From Chondrilla cf. caribensis (Eukaryota > Porifera > Demospongiae > Chondrillida > Chondrillidae): a stretch of 64,000 bases of DNA. Each line of letters starts with the position of its first letter. Within the stretch, counting starts at the first letter, position 1. The position numbers were made by a program, and so were the translations under genes. The notes under the pieces were generated by a model. It was not told the DNA's origin. It made no database searches and saw only the letters and a program-made list of their open reading frames with translations. The stretch lies in contig OZ026556.1 of NCBI GenBank assembly GCA_964020155.1, forward strand, positions 3,380,001-3,444,000. The letters are read 5' to 3'. This document shows, piece after piece, positions 1 through 10,006 of the stretch.

Positions 1-310
1 TAAATTATATGTCCATCTGTGTGCTCCATTATAGATGTAGTTATATTATCAGTACAATTACGTATTGTATTTATATTGTGACAATACATTCTGTTATTGT
101 GTTAAACAAACTTTATATCATGCAGAGCAGTATTATTATGTTTATGTACTGTTTGTGTAATAATGAATCCTATTAATTACGTACAACATTATGGTATCTA
201 TGAGACATCTACCAGACTACCGGTCAACAATGGACACCATGTATTGAAACACATCGTGAATTACTCTTCAATGTTATTTCAGATAGAATTAATCATATTA
301 CAACCTTGGG

Positions 311-525
311 TCAGGAAGGGTAATAAGGGGAGGAGTTTGGATCAGATGGGATGATAAGGGGAGGAGTTTGGATCAGAAAGGATGATAAGGGGAGGAGTTT
401 GGATCAGATGGGATGGTAAGGGGAGGAGTTTGGATCAGATGGGATGGTAAGGGGAGGAGTTTGGATCAGTAAGGGGAGGAGTTTGGATCAGATGGAATGA
501 TAAGGGGAGGAGTTTGGATCAGATT
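311..525. repeat. ~30-bp minisatellite upstream of the RTK gene
   Basis: About seven imperfect copies of a purine-rich unit containing GGGGAGGAGTTTGGATCAG, some copies truncated. It lies in the 5' flank of the receptor kinase gene. Degenerate copies of the TTTGGATCAGAT core recur near 740-800. Confidence 0.85.
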
Positions 526-594
526 GCAATACCAAATCCTTCCCATATGATACTGGAAACCTGCAGTAACAAGCAATTAATATCGATCCTACAG

Positions 595-1018
595 AATCTA
601 GTGTACATCTTACAACATCCAATGTATGTATACCATAATATGGTGTACAGGCCTTATACAGCAAGTGTACATGTACCAAGGACGATGTGTTTACAGGAAA
701 CTTGAACACATGTCATTTGACCTCGGCAGCAGGACAAGTTTGGATCAGATAGGATGATTAGTGAGATGTTCTGATCAGATAGGTTGATAAGTTTGGAATC
801 TCAGATAGGAAAATAATCTTCCTTATATGGTGCAGTAAACCTACAGGTAGCAATAAGAAGCACTGGGCATCAAAGTAATTGATCTTATCTACTGTACACA
901 CCTCACAACATCCGATGTACATGTGGTGTACAGGCCTTATACAGTAAGTGTACCAAGGACCACATGTTTGCAGGAAACGCGAGCACAGATCATTTGACCT
1001 CAGCAGCAGGACAAGTGC
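595..1018. repeat. Diverged direct duplication, ~130 bp
   Basis: The stretch at about 595-740 (containing GTGTACAGGCCTTATACAG and later CATTTGACCTC) recurs at about 885-1018 with substitutions and small indels. The pair sits in the 5' flank of the RTK gene and ends about 330 bp before its predicted start codon. Apart from these repeats I see no gene in 1-1344. Confidence 0.75.
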
Positions 1019-1344
1019 ATCCTCAAGCAGTCACAAGTGGAACACGCACAAAGTATTCAAGTATTCACAAGAAGCACAGCTATAACAGTGTGTAATAATG
1101 CTAACCATATCCGCCTTACACCAGTGTGAATCTGTAATACATAATCCAATTATATTGGGCCCACTATGGGTTTCAAATAAAAACATAGCATGGTAGGCAT
1201 GCCCGCATGATACATAATCGCACATGTATACAAAGCCACACAAGTTGAGATAACACCCAAGTGACCAATCTCCACACTGTAGTTCTATAAAGGAGAAACA
1301 AGACTCACACACAAACATAGCGCTGGAGCAAGAAAGGTTTCGAG

Positions 1345-4300
1345 ATGAGGGCACAAGATTTTTTTTCTGCACAAGTTTTCAGGTTACTGTTTGCTTATAT
1401 GTTGTCAACAGCCTCAACTGCTGAAGGTATGTTATGTGGCAACTGCATGAGTGACACACATTTTGGTCCATTCATGTTATAAGTTGCCGAGCTGAACAGA
1501 AATGGCTCCAGCTCCAGGAGAGACAACAAACCTGTCAGCCACATTTCCTCTTGCAAGTGTGATTGGGAATTCGAGCACATTGTACCTTGTAAACTCTTAC
1601 TCAAACATGATATTATTGTGCATGTTATCTTGGTTGAAACTATAAGTAAATGTAAGTCAACTCCATCTGTTCACAGCAGACTCCACGCAAGTAGGATTTC
1701 CAGAAGGGGTAGTGCAATATCAAAACTTCCTTAACGAAGACACTTCCTACATCAACCTTAACGCCACGTCACCTTGCAGTGGGAATGTCACATCAGTTCG
1801 CTTTGCATTCATTCTCCCCGATATGAATATCGAGCTACCACCCATATCAATAGCAGTCTTTACTCCCATTTTCAATACAAGCAACACAGTGACACTCATC
1901 AGACAATCTCGACCACTTGCACTGCCAATAAACCGTGGAATACGAAACACATTCTTCATCGGAGAAAGAAGAGAACTAATTTCAATTGAGTTTCGTTTAG
2001 AACCCAATAACTATCTCAGAGTATCTCAGGGTGATGTGCTATCCTACGAGATTGGTGATATTGACATTGGAGACACTGCACGTCCCATATCAGGATTCCC
2101 ATTGGGAGACAACACCCGTGTGCCCTTGGTCATACGAGAAGTTCAATCCTCTCAGGGTCCCTTGCTGGAACGGGGTGTGTCACAAGGTCCACCACCAGTG
2201 ATGTCCGCTACAATTGGTGAGCTCAGGTTTGTGTAGTACTTAACAAGATGGAGTAGTAGAGTCTGGACAGATAGTTGAGTCTGGCTGGACAGATAGTTGT
2301 GTCTGGCTGGACAGATAGTTGTGTCTGGACAGATAGTCGGATCTGGCTAGACAGATAGTTGAGTCTGGCTGGACAGATAGTTGAGTCTGGCTGGACAGAT
2401 AGTTGAGTCTGGCTGGACAGATAGTTGTGTCTGGCTGGACAGATAGTTGAGTCTGGCTGGACAGATAGTTGAGTCTGGCTGGACAGATAGTTGAGTCTGG
2501 CTGGACAGATAGTTGAGTCTGGCTAGACAGATAGTTGAGTCTGGCTGGACAGATAGTTGAGTCTGGCTAGACAGATAGTTGAGTCTGGCTAGACAGATAG
2601 TTGAGTCTGGCTGGACAGATAGTTGAGTCTGGCTGGACAGATAGTTGTGTCTGGACAGATAACAGAATCTAGACAGACATTTGCCAAACTTTTCTTCTGT
2701 TCTACCAACAGAAAATCCAATCAGAGAATTTATTTCTATGGAAAATCCTCTCTACTCACCTAGTGTGTACTTCAACCCTCTGTAACATAAGATTATTAAA
2801 AAGGGCAATTTTCAAACTCACTCTTGAATTAGCCTTGTTTAGAGCCAGCGCCCCTGCCTCCTCCTGAGCAGAACATCATAACTGATCGAACTGATCAGAA
2901 CACAGCAACTGATCTATTAGTGAACACTCTGCTGACGGCTGGTGCAAGAAGAGAACAGGATGATGTGATCATCCTGATATCAACACTGGTGCCGCTTAGT
3001 GTACTGGTGGTTGGGGCAATAATGACTTCAGTTGTGATTGCAGTGATAGTCTGCAAGTGTAAGAGGAAGAAATCCACACGTGAGTGGTCACATTCACTAG
3101 CACATCTAACACACAGTACTACACACACAAACATGCGGAATGCGCATAATATACAAATGATTACATTGTTAGTACACACATACATGTAATGTATTATACG
3201 TATTATGCACAAGTGGTTGCTGTGGTGAAAAGGTGCTAAATGTGTACTATAACTATAATATATAACTGGTCAGCTTCATGGACACACTACGTACTGTATA
3301 AACATATGTAAATATTACACCTTATAAGCAAAAGTTTCTCCACAATACTCACTAGTACATACATATGCATATTGTATTGCTGATTAATATGTGTAACATA
3401 GTACACCCTGTTGCTTATTCAAAGGAGTTCACAAAATGTCCACCAGAACACAGATTGAAGGTGCCGCACCAGACAAACACCTCAAGGATCCTTGGGTAGA
3501 CATATATGCAACGTTATGTAATGAGCCGTTATACGACAAAGTGTTCACTGCAGTAGATGATGATTTGTACCGTGAGATAATGAGTGCTCGACAGGAATGG
3601 AACGAATACGATGACATTTACTGCTGTCAGGACACTGCCATTGAAATGTACATCGATGTACTCCCAAACACCGGTCAGTCTCCTACCAGTGACAATCGGA
3701 CCAATGGACAATATGACATCGTGTACAGAAGGAGCAACTCTGTCTATGCTAATACATTTGACTATGTGGACCCTTTCCCCATGTACGCCAATGGTACTGA
3801 CCTGCAGATTAATGTGGTTTACGAGCAAATCAAGTACACTAGTCCACACTCTATATCAAGGAATTCTGTAAAGTAAGTAGTGTACGTATGTACCTACCTA
3901 CCCAGTTCTGTACTAAGCAACAAGCTAAAAACTGCATGTAGAGTAGGAGACAACCCTAAATAATGGGAGCATCTTTGATACAGCTCAACACTAAGTCTGG
4001 AGAATCCTACAAATATGTACATATACATGTACATTCATACATATGTACATACGTATGTACATTCCATACTTCATATGTACAACTTACAGGATGTTCGTAC
4101 AGAATCAAGGAGTCTCCATCCTAAAATTTGTCTCAGACCCTCCCCAGGGTCACAAGTATTAGTTGTTCCGATATTCACCTCACCTCAAAGTGTTCCCTTC
4201 TTTAAGGCAAGATCCATACCCAGAAGTCCACAGACTTGACATCATACACCAATACATACCACAATCTCCACAATCCTTCCACAAGTTCAATACTGTACAA

Positions 4301-7300
4301 CCCTTGCTTAGTAAGATCTATGGTGATTCTAACACATGGAACTCTGAAATGTAGGACTCCTCACTAAACAAAGTGATGTTCTCACTAACCACAAGCGTAG
4401 AGTCCCAAAATGATTACAAAGAATTTCGTTGTGCTGTTGCACATGTTCTGGTTATAGAATTCAATAAACTAGAAGTATAAATGTACAGTTTCAATACTTC
4501 CTTTGTAGAATTTACAATGTTTTGGGACAAGGAAACTTCGGCTGTGTCTACAAAGGGGAATGGAGACAGGGGAACGGATCTGAAGTGCGAGATGTTGCTG
4601 TGAAGCAGTTGGAGAAGAATATGAAGGAAGGAACAGCAAAGTTCCTGAGGGAATTTTTGATTGTTTCTCAGTGTAAGCACAAAAACGTGATCGAAGTCTA
4701 TGCAGCAATAAGTGATAGTGATCCTGTAAGTGTATACGTATGTACTCTGTGTATTATAGACATAAGGTATATACGTACACATGCATGCACTGTATAACTG
4801 TACTTTTTGAAATTTCCTGCAGAAATTGATAGTGATGGAGTTGTGCAGTAAAGGTGACCTTAAACACTACTTAAGATACCTAACACCACAGTGAGTCCAC
4901 ATTCCTGTCGATCCATGCATTGAACTATAGTATGATACATATAGGTACTGTACATATTCCACTGTGTACTGTATGCACATCAAGATACAGAGCAACACTG
5001 CAATTTAGACACTGAATGTATCCTCTACCACCCCCCTGATGCTTGCACAGGAGGATTGATAGTGAACCACAACAGCTACCATTGCTGCTACTGAAGTTTG
5101 CCAGGGACATTGCTGCAGGAATGAGCTACATTACCTCACAAGGGATCGTACACTGTGACCTGGCAGCAAGAAATGTTCTTGTGACAGACTTCGACATTTG
5201 TAAAGTACGTACATGTGCATGAAGCCCTCACATGGAATTACAATTATTAGTACGCACATACATACGTATGTACATATTGGTGGTACTATTTTCAGCATTC
5301 TCACCTTGTGCCAGCACATTCTCTCAACTGTGTATGAATCTGCAGGACATATTCACCTTACAGGACACATTTTCCTGTACACAAACCTGTACACAAACCT
5401 GTACACATACCTGTACACATACCTGTACACATACCTGTACACACACTTGTACACACAGCTGTCCTCACACCTGTACACACACCTGTACACACATCTGTAC
5501 CTGTACACACTACAGATCTCAGACTTTGGCATGTCTCTGCACATGAACAGTGAGAGGATCCATCAGAAGGAGAGACTCGGGGCGATCCCACTCAAGTGGA
5601 CATCACCTGAGGTTGGACTATGTGCACAAGTCATCTGCCATATATAGTTACAGTGTGTGGTCTGTGTACATATTGAGTGGTTTGTATACATGTTGAGTGG
5701 TCTGTGTACACTGCACATGTTGTGTGGTCTGTGTACACTATACATTTTGTGTGATCTGTGTACACTGTACATGTTGTGTGGTCTGTGTACACTATACATG
5801 TTGTGTAATCTGTGTACACTGTACATGTTGTGTGGCCTGTGTACATGTTGAGTGGTCTGTGTACACTGTACATGTTGTGTGGTCTGTGTACACTGTACAT
5901 GTTGTGTGGTCTGTGTACACTGTACATGTTGTGTGGTCTGTGTACACTGTACATGTTGTGTGGTCTGTGTACACTATACATGTTGTGTGATCTGTGTACA
6001 CTGTACATGTTGTGTGGTCTGTGTACATGTTGAGTGGTCTGTGTACACTGTACATGTTGTGTGGTCTGTGTACACTGTACATGTTGTGTGGTCAGTGTAC
6101 ATATTGAGTGGTCTGTGTACATATTGAGTGGTCTGTGTACACTGTACATGTTGTGTGGTCTGTGTACATATTGAGTGGTCTGTGTACATATTGAGTGGTC
6201 TGTGTACACTGTACATGTTGTGTGGTCTGTGTACATGTTGAGAGGTCTGTGTACACTGTACATGTTGTGTGGTCTGTGTACATATTGTGTGGTCTGTGTA
6301 CATGTTGTATATTAGGTGTTACATGGTGTGATGTCTGTTTACATGTGGTGTATTTGGAGTAAGTGTCATTGTGTAGTCCATGTGTGTATTGTTGAATAGT
6401 CTGTACACAATTAAGGTGAGCTGTCTTTCACACATTGTTGTGTACACACCTAATCAGTGTAACTGAATACAGACCAAAAAACAACATACAAAATGTTCAG
6501 CATTGCACTTTCACCTGTTTGAGGCCTTCTATATTGTATGGCATCTTATGGTGTGACATGGTGTGATGTCTGTTTACATGTGGTGTATTTGGAGTAAGTG
6601 TCATTGTGTAGTCCATGTGTGCATTGTTGAATAGTCTGTACACAAGGTGTACAGTATCTTATATTGTCCATATATTAATCGTGACACAAATGCTTGTACT
6701 CATGCAGGCAATACTATTTGGTACATACTCTGAAAGCAGTGATGTTTGGAGTTACGGAGTGGTACTGTTTGAGCTGTGGAGCCTTGGCAAGACACCTTAC
6801 CACACCCTGGACAACAAAACAGTGAGTCACATTGGTAGCTTGATGTGGCAGCCACATTGCAAGTAGGGGGCCTACAAAACATCCATGAATGTGCCTATGT
6901 GCAGTAGGATAACCCTGTATACATATAAGTACAGTACTGTGTACTTAGAAGTTGGTACATATGTTTACACATATTATACGCATGGCATAGTACAGTAATA
7001 GTGAATGCGCATTATGTTGGTTTGTATATGGTATCCTGTGTGGGTTGAGTCACACAATACGCGTACTTCACAATACACAGCAACAGACAACGTTCGCACT
7101 GCATGTAGCATACATGTGGGAGGTTCTTCACTTTATCCCACACACCTCCAGGTTGTGATGGGCGTGTCCCTTGGCCAGAGGCTGCCACCACCTCCAGGCT
7201 GTCCACGAGCTCTCTATACTCTAATGATGGACACATGGTTAGTGCTGTCATACATCTCAACATGCACACAAACCGCATACATCACACCACATCATACATG

Positions 7301-7794
7301 TAGATACACCATAGTTATGTGTATGTACGTACGGGTATAAATAAAACAGTATCATGCTATTTCATACATGGGTACATACATAAAATTATACATACATACA
7401 TAAATATATACGCATGTATACATATATATTATATATTATATATATACAGTACATACGTACATACAAACATACATTTTAACTTATAACAAATTCATGCTGG
7501 CAGTGTATAAGATCCTATGAAATACACACACATGCAAATACTGCACTCTATGAAGTAACTAGACCCATCTCTCACATACAACCATTGTCCAGGAACACTA
7601 AGGCACTGAAGAGGCCTAGGTTTGCAGACATTGAAACCCGCCTGTCTGCCGACCCCAGGGAACTCCTGTACTGGGACACCACCACCCCACCCTCTGCTGG
7701 TGTCATAGGAGGCCAGCTAACAGATGGCAAGGAACTGTACACCGAGTTAAGTCAGAGATATGTGAAAGAACACCAGAGACACCTCTTACAATGA
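1345..7794 (+). CDS. Receptor tyrosine kinase with atypical HCD catalytic loop
   Basis: Single-pass receptor tyrosine kinase, about 730 residues. Exons: 1345-1426 (signal peptide), 1677-2216 (ectodomain), 2872-3079 (TM followed by CKCKRKK), 3425-3872 (Tyr-rich juxtamembrane region), then kinase exons 4509-4725, 4823-4890, 5051-5204, 5516-5611, 6708-6821, 7152-7237 and 7593-7794. All junctions close in phase except ectodomain to TM, where a linking exon at 2712-2764 may be used. Visible kinase motifs: GQGNFG glycine loop, VAVK lysine, FLRE helix-C glutamate, DFG, SPE, SDVWSYGV, and a C-lobe CP..LY.LM..TW..RP pattern typical of tyrosine kinases. The catalytic loop reads HCDLAARN, so the HRD arginine is cysteine, and the activation segment has no tyrosine. 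The ectodomain has several N-x-S/T sites; I do not recognise its fold. Juxtamembrane tyrosines such as EPLYDKV, DDIYCC and YDIVY are candidate phospho-sites. Ligand and pathway cannot be read from the sequence. Confidence 0.88.
2242..2668. repeat. 22-bp minisatellite in RTK intron
   Basis: Roughly twenty tandem copies of a 22-bp unit (GTCTGGCTGGACAGATAGTT plus two bases), a few copies shortened by about 7 bp. It begins about 25 bp after the predicted ectodomain donor site and lies between the ectodomain and transmembrane exons. Confidence 0.95.
5365..5512. repeat. CTGTACACA minisatellite next to a splice acceptor
   Basis: About twelve copies of a 10-12 bp unit around CCTGTACACAC. The array runs to the CACTACAG acceptor of the RTK exon that carries the DFG motif (exon start 5516). 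Confidence 0.9.
5652..6310. repeat. ~27-bp minisatellite in RTK intron
   Basis: About 25 copies of a unit containing GTGGTCTGTGTACACTGTAC, with a shorter variant that lacks the CACTGTA block and reads ACATATTGAGTG. The array starts about 40 bp after the donor of the DFG exon (5611). Long open frames across it on both strands are products of the periodicity, not genes. Confidence 0.95.
6318..6643. repeat. 90-bp direct duplication in RTK intron
   Basis: A ~90-bp stretch beginning near GGTGTGATGTCTGTTTACAT (about 6325) is repeated almost exactly at about 6553. The copies differ at very few positions (for example TGTGTATT versus TGTGCATT), which suggests a recent duplication. Confidence 0.85.
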
Positions 7795-8027
7795 AGTATA
7801 AATTATTCAACACTTGATGATATACATAATAACAATATTAATATTAATATTATATGTATAATAACAGCTATGTGTACAAGTGTAACGCATCCATGATTGT
7901 ACACAATAACAGACACTGATAAAAAAAGCACATACATATTATATACAATAGTACACAGAACAAACTAACAAATACAAATATTCACGTGGATCAAATCAAC
8001 ATCACCACAAGTGATGCTGCAATGTTG
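7795..8027. other. Intergenic spacer between convergent RTK and RPP21
   Basis: A 233-bp AT-rich spacer between the stop codons of two genes facing each other. No coding potential was seen. Both 3' UTRs must lie here or overlap. Confidence 0.7.
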
Positions 8028-9955
8028 TCAAGTGTCAGTTTGTGTGATTGGTGATCCTGGATCCGAGAGGAATTGATCTTTTCTTCTTGTGTTGAATCTT
8101 TTAACAGTCCCACACAACAGACAGGTTACTACAATATGCTTCTCTCTACGAGCTGAAAAAAGCCAAGGTATACACGTGTCTTATCAGGCTACATACATAT
8201 GATACATACACTACACACAGTAGACATCACATACTGAATACACAGTACGTACATACACCACTAATAGTACCACAGTACACACCATATGTCAGATCACTAG
8301 TAGAACCACAGTACACACCATATGTCAGATCACTAGTAGAACCACAGTACACACCATATGTCAGATCACTAGCAGTACCACAGTACACACCATATGTCAG
8401 ATCACTAGTAGAACCACAGTACACACCATATGTCAGATCACTAGTAGTATCAGATAATGGAGAATTTCCCCTTCTAGTCTAAGTACAATGATGTCTGTGT
8501 GTTATACTGTAACTGTATTAGACAGACTTCACTGCAGGACATGTACAGAGCGGAACATGTACTGTACATGCTGTACATTACTGTAGATTAGTACAATCTA
8601 GCTACAATGAAACATATGCACATAGCTTTGTACTGTATCATGTACATGTATACGTACATTTTCTAATGTACTTATCGTACCCGGTGCAATAATGTACAAC
8701 AAACATCGAACATTGAACCATACATGACCCACCATACAGCCCAGGACCACTTGATACACAATATGCCAACACGCCCCTACACATCTCCAGACCTCACACT
8801 TGCTAACTCACATCTGTGTCTGACGGTAGCGGTCAGTCCATGTACCAGCGGGATGAAGCAGTACTTACACGTGGTTCTCTTGATGGTTGGATCCCTATGT
8901 TACAAGGCAGAACTGACCACAATCCACAAAACTACACATACAGAATATGGTTAAAGATGACAATACAATACCCAAACCACAGCAGATCCATCAACACTCT
9001 AATCTATGCAAGAAGGACCAGGTAAAGGTTATACCCTACGAGGTGATGCAGTGAAGTGAAACATCAAAAAAAACTGGTCCAGGAGGTACCTGGTCCTCTA
9101 CAGTGGGGACACAGACAAACAATGTGTATTATACTAGTCAGTGGATGGCAGTGGTGCTAGTGCTGCTTGGATGGACCAACAACTCCAGACCAACTTGCTT
9201 GGTAAGTGCCTCAAATGGAGCAGATAATACTTCCTTCACATCGGATAATACAATCCTATACAAATTCTTGTATCAGTATACAATGGCGTACTTGCTGACT
9301 TAGTTTACATGAAGTAGGGGCTAACTGAGGGCAGGTTATGCACCAACCAGGAGTATGTGCCAACCAGGGTACAGTGCTGTACTTATCAATTGACTTGTAC
9401 CGTCAAAACCACACACACTGAAGAGAGTGATGGATGTGGTGCGTGTCCACAAAGTTATCAACCATGACGAAGGCGTGTATGAATAAACAAAATAAATACA
9501 GTACAACCTCCATAATCCAACATCCCCCATAATCTGAACATGCTCTGAAACAAACCATCCTTATACATTATACAGGGGAATCTCTCAATAATCGGACAAC
9601 CTCTGAAATCTGATAGTTGTTGCCCAATGAGTGCCGGATTATTGAGGTTCTACTGTACCACTTAGACGATACCGTCTGCACCACTCACATTCTCAAGACC
9701 AGTTTCCTAGCTACCGATTTCATAGTATGGATGTAGTATCGAGACAATTGTGGACTTGAGGGCTGCGCAAGCATATGGACGTGGGCAGCCTACAAAACAA
9801 GAAATGAAAGCAACTCCAAGCATGCATCTCAGACGATTCCCGACAAACCTGACTATTGAACATGTTCAACTTACCTGGAAAAGGAAATTCATCCTCATAA
9901 AAGCTTCTTTGTGAGGAGTAGATGCCTTAGAATTTTGTTTGTCTTTCCTTCCCAT
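8028..9955 (-). CDS. RPP21: RNase P/MRP protein subunit p21 (Rpr2 family)
   Basis: Protein subunit of nuclear RNase P and MRP, which processes tRNA 5' ends. Four exons on the minus strand: 9875-9955, 9689-9789, 8812-8894 and 8028-8152. Phases close at every junction and give 129 residues, in the size range of the family. Diagnostic pieces: HKEAFMRMNFLFQ then AAHVHM (N-terminal helices), IKRTTCKYC (first zinc Cys pair) with IPLVHG, VVTCLLCGTVKRF (second Cys pair) and FLSDPG. The four cysteines of the zinc ribbon are therefore present, split across exons 3 and 4. I chose the ATG at 9955, but the frame stays open upstream to an ATG at 10069, overlapping COX10 exon 1 in antisense. Intron 2 holds a pogo-like MITE and intron 3 a minisatellite. 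The gene is head-to-head with COX10. Confidence 0.93.
8265..8448. repeat. ~37-bp minisatellite in RPP21 intron 3
   Basis: Five tandem copies of a unit containing ACCACAGTACACACCATATG followed by TCAGATCACTAGTAG. Copies are nearly identical. The array lies between RPP21 exons 3 and 4. Confidence 0.9.
9499..9655. mobile_element. pogo/Tigger-like MITE, TA target site
   Basis: A 157-bp non-autonomous element. The left end begins CAGTACAACCTCCATAATCC; the reverse complement of the right end begins CAGTAGAACCTCAATAATCC. The ends are flanked by TA on both sides (9497-9498 and 9656-9657). The CAGT-starting inverted repeat with a TA duplication is the signature of pogo/Tigger-type (Tc1/mariner superfamily) elements. 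It sits inside RPP21 intron 2 and has no coding capacity. Confidence 0.85.
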
Positions 9956-10006
9956 GATGAGGGAGAGAAGCTGCAGGGAAATCCCCAACACGTGCTCTGT
10001 GTGAAA
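9956..10006. promoter_or_regulatory. Bidirectional core region between RPP21 and COX10
   Basis: Only 51 bp separate the predicted start codons of RPP21 (minus) and COX10 (plus), so the two genes must share or overlap their promoters and 5' UTRs. No TATA box is evident. Which bases direct initiation cannot be read from the sequence alone. Confidence 0.6.

Noticed and set aside
4090..4356. Open stretches between the RTK juxtamembrane and first kinase exons (two frames, about 50 and 63 codons)
   Set aside because: Exon 3425-3872 (phase 2 end) joins 4509 (one base then ATT TAC) perfectly. Neither open stretch fits the phase or adds a recognisable domain.
5365..5560. Regularly spaced units that could suggest a CRISPR-like array
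   Set aside because: Directly abutting tandem units without spacers, in a eukaryotic intron.
5563..6303. Several long open frames on both strands (up to 210 codons)
   Set aside because: They are translations of the 27-bp minisatellite, whose period is a multiple of three.
8724..9303. Plus-strand open frames near 8.7-9.3 kb
   Set aside because: Shadows of RPP21 exon 3 and its introns; the minus strand explains the coding signal.
9336..9530. Minus-strand frame with TLFSVCGFDGT considered as RPP21 zinc-ribbon exon
   Set aside because: Cys spacing is wrong. The true exon (IKRTTCKYC) was found at 8812-8894 with matching phases.
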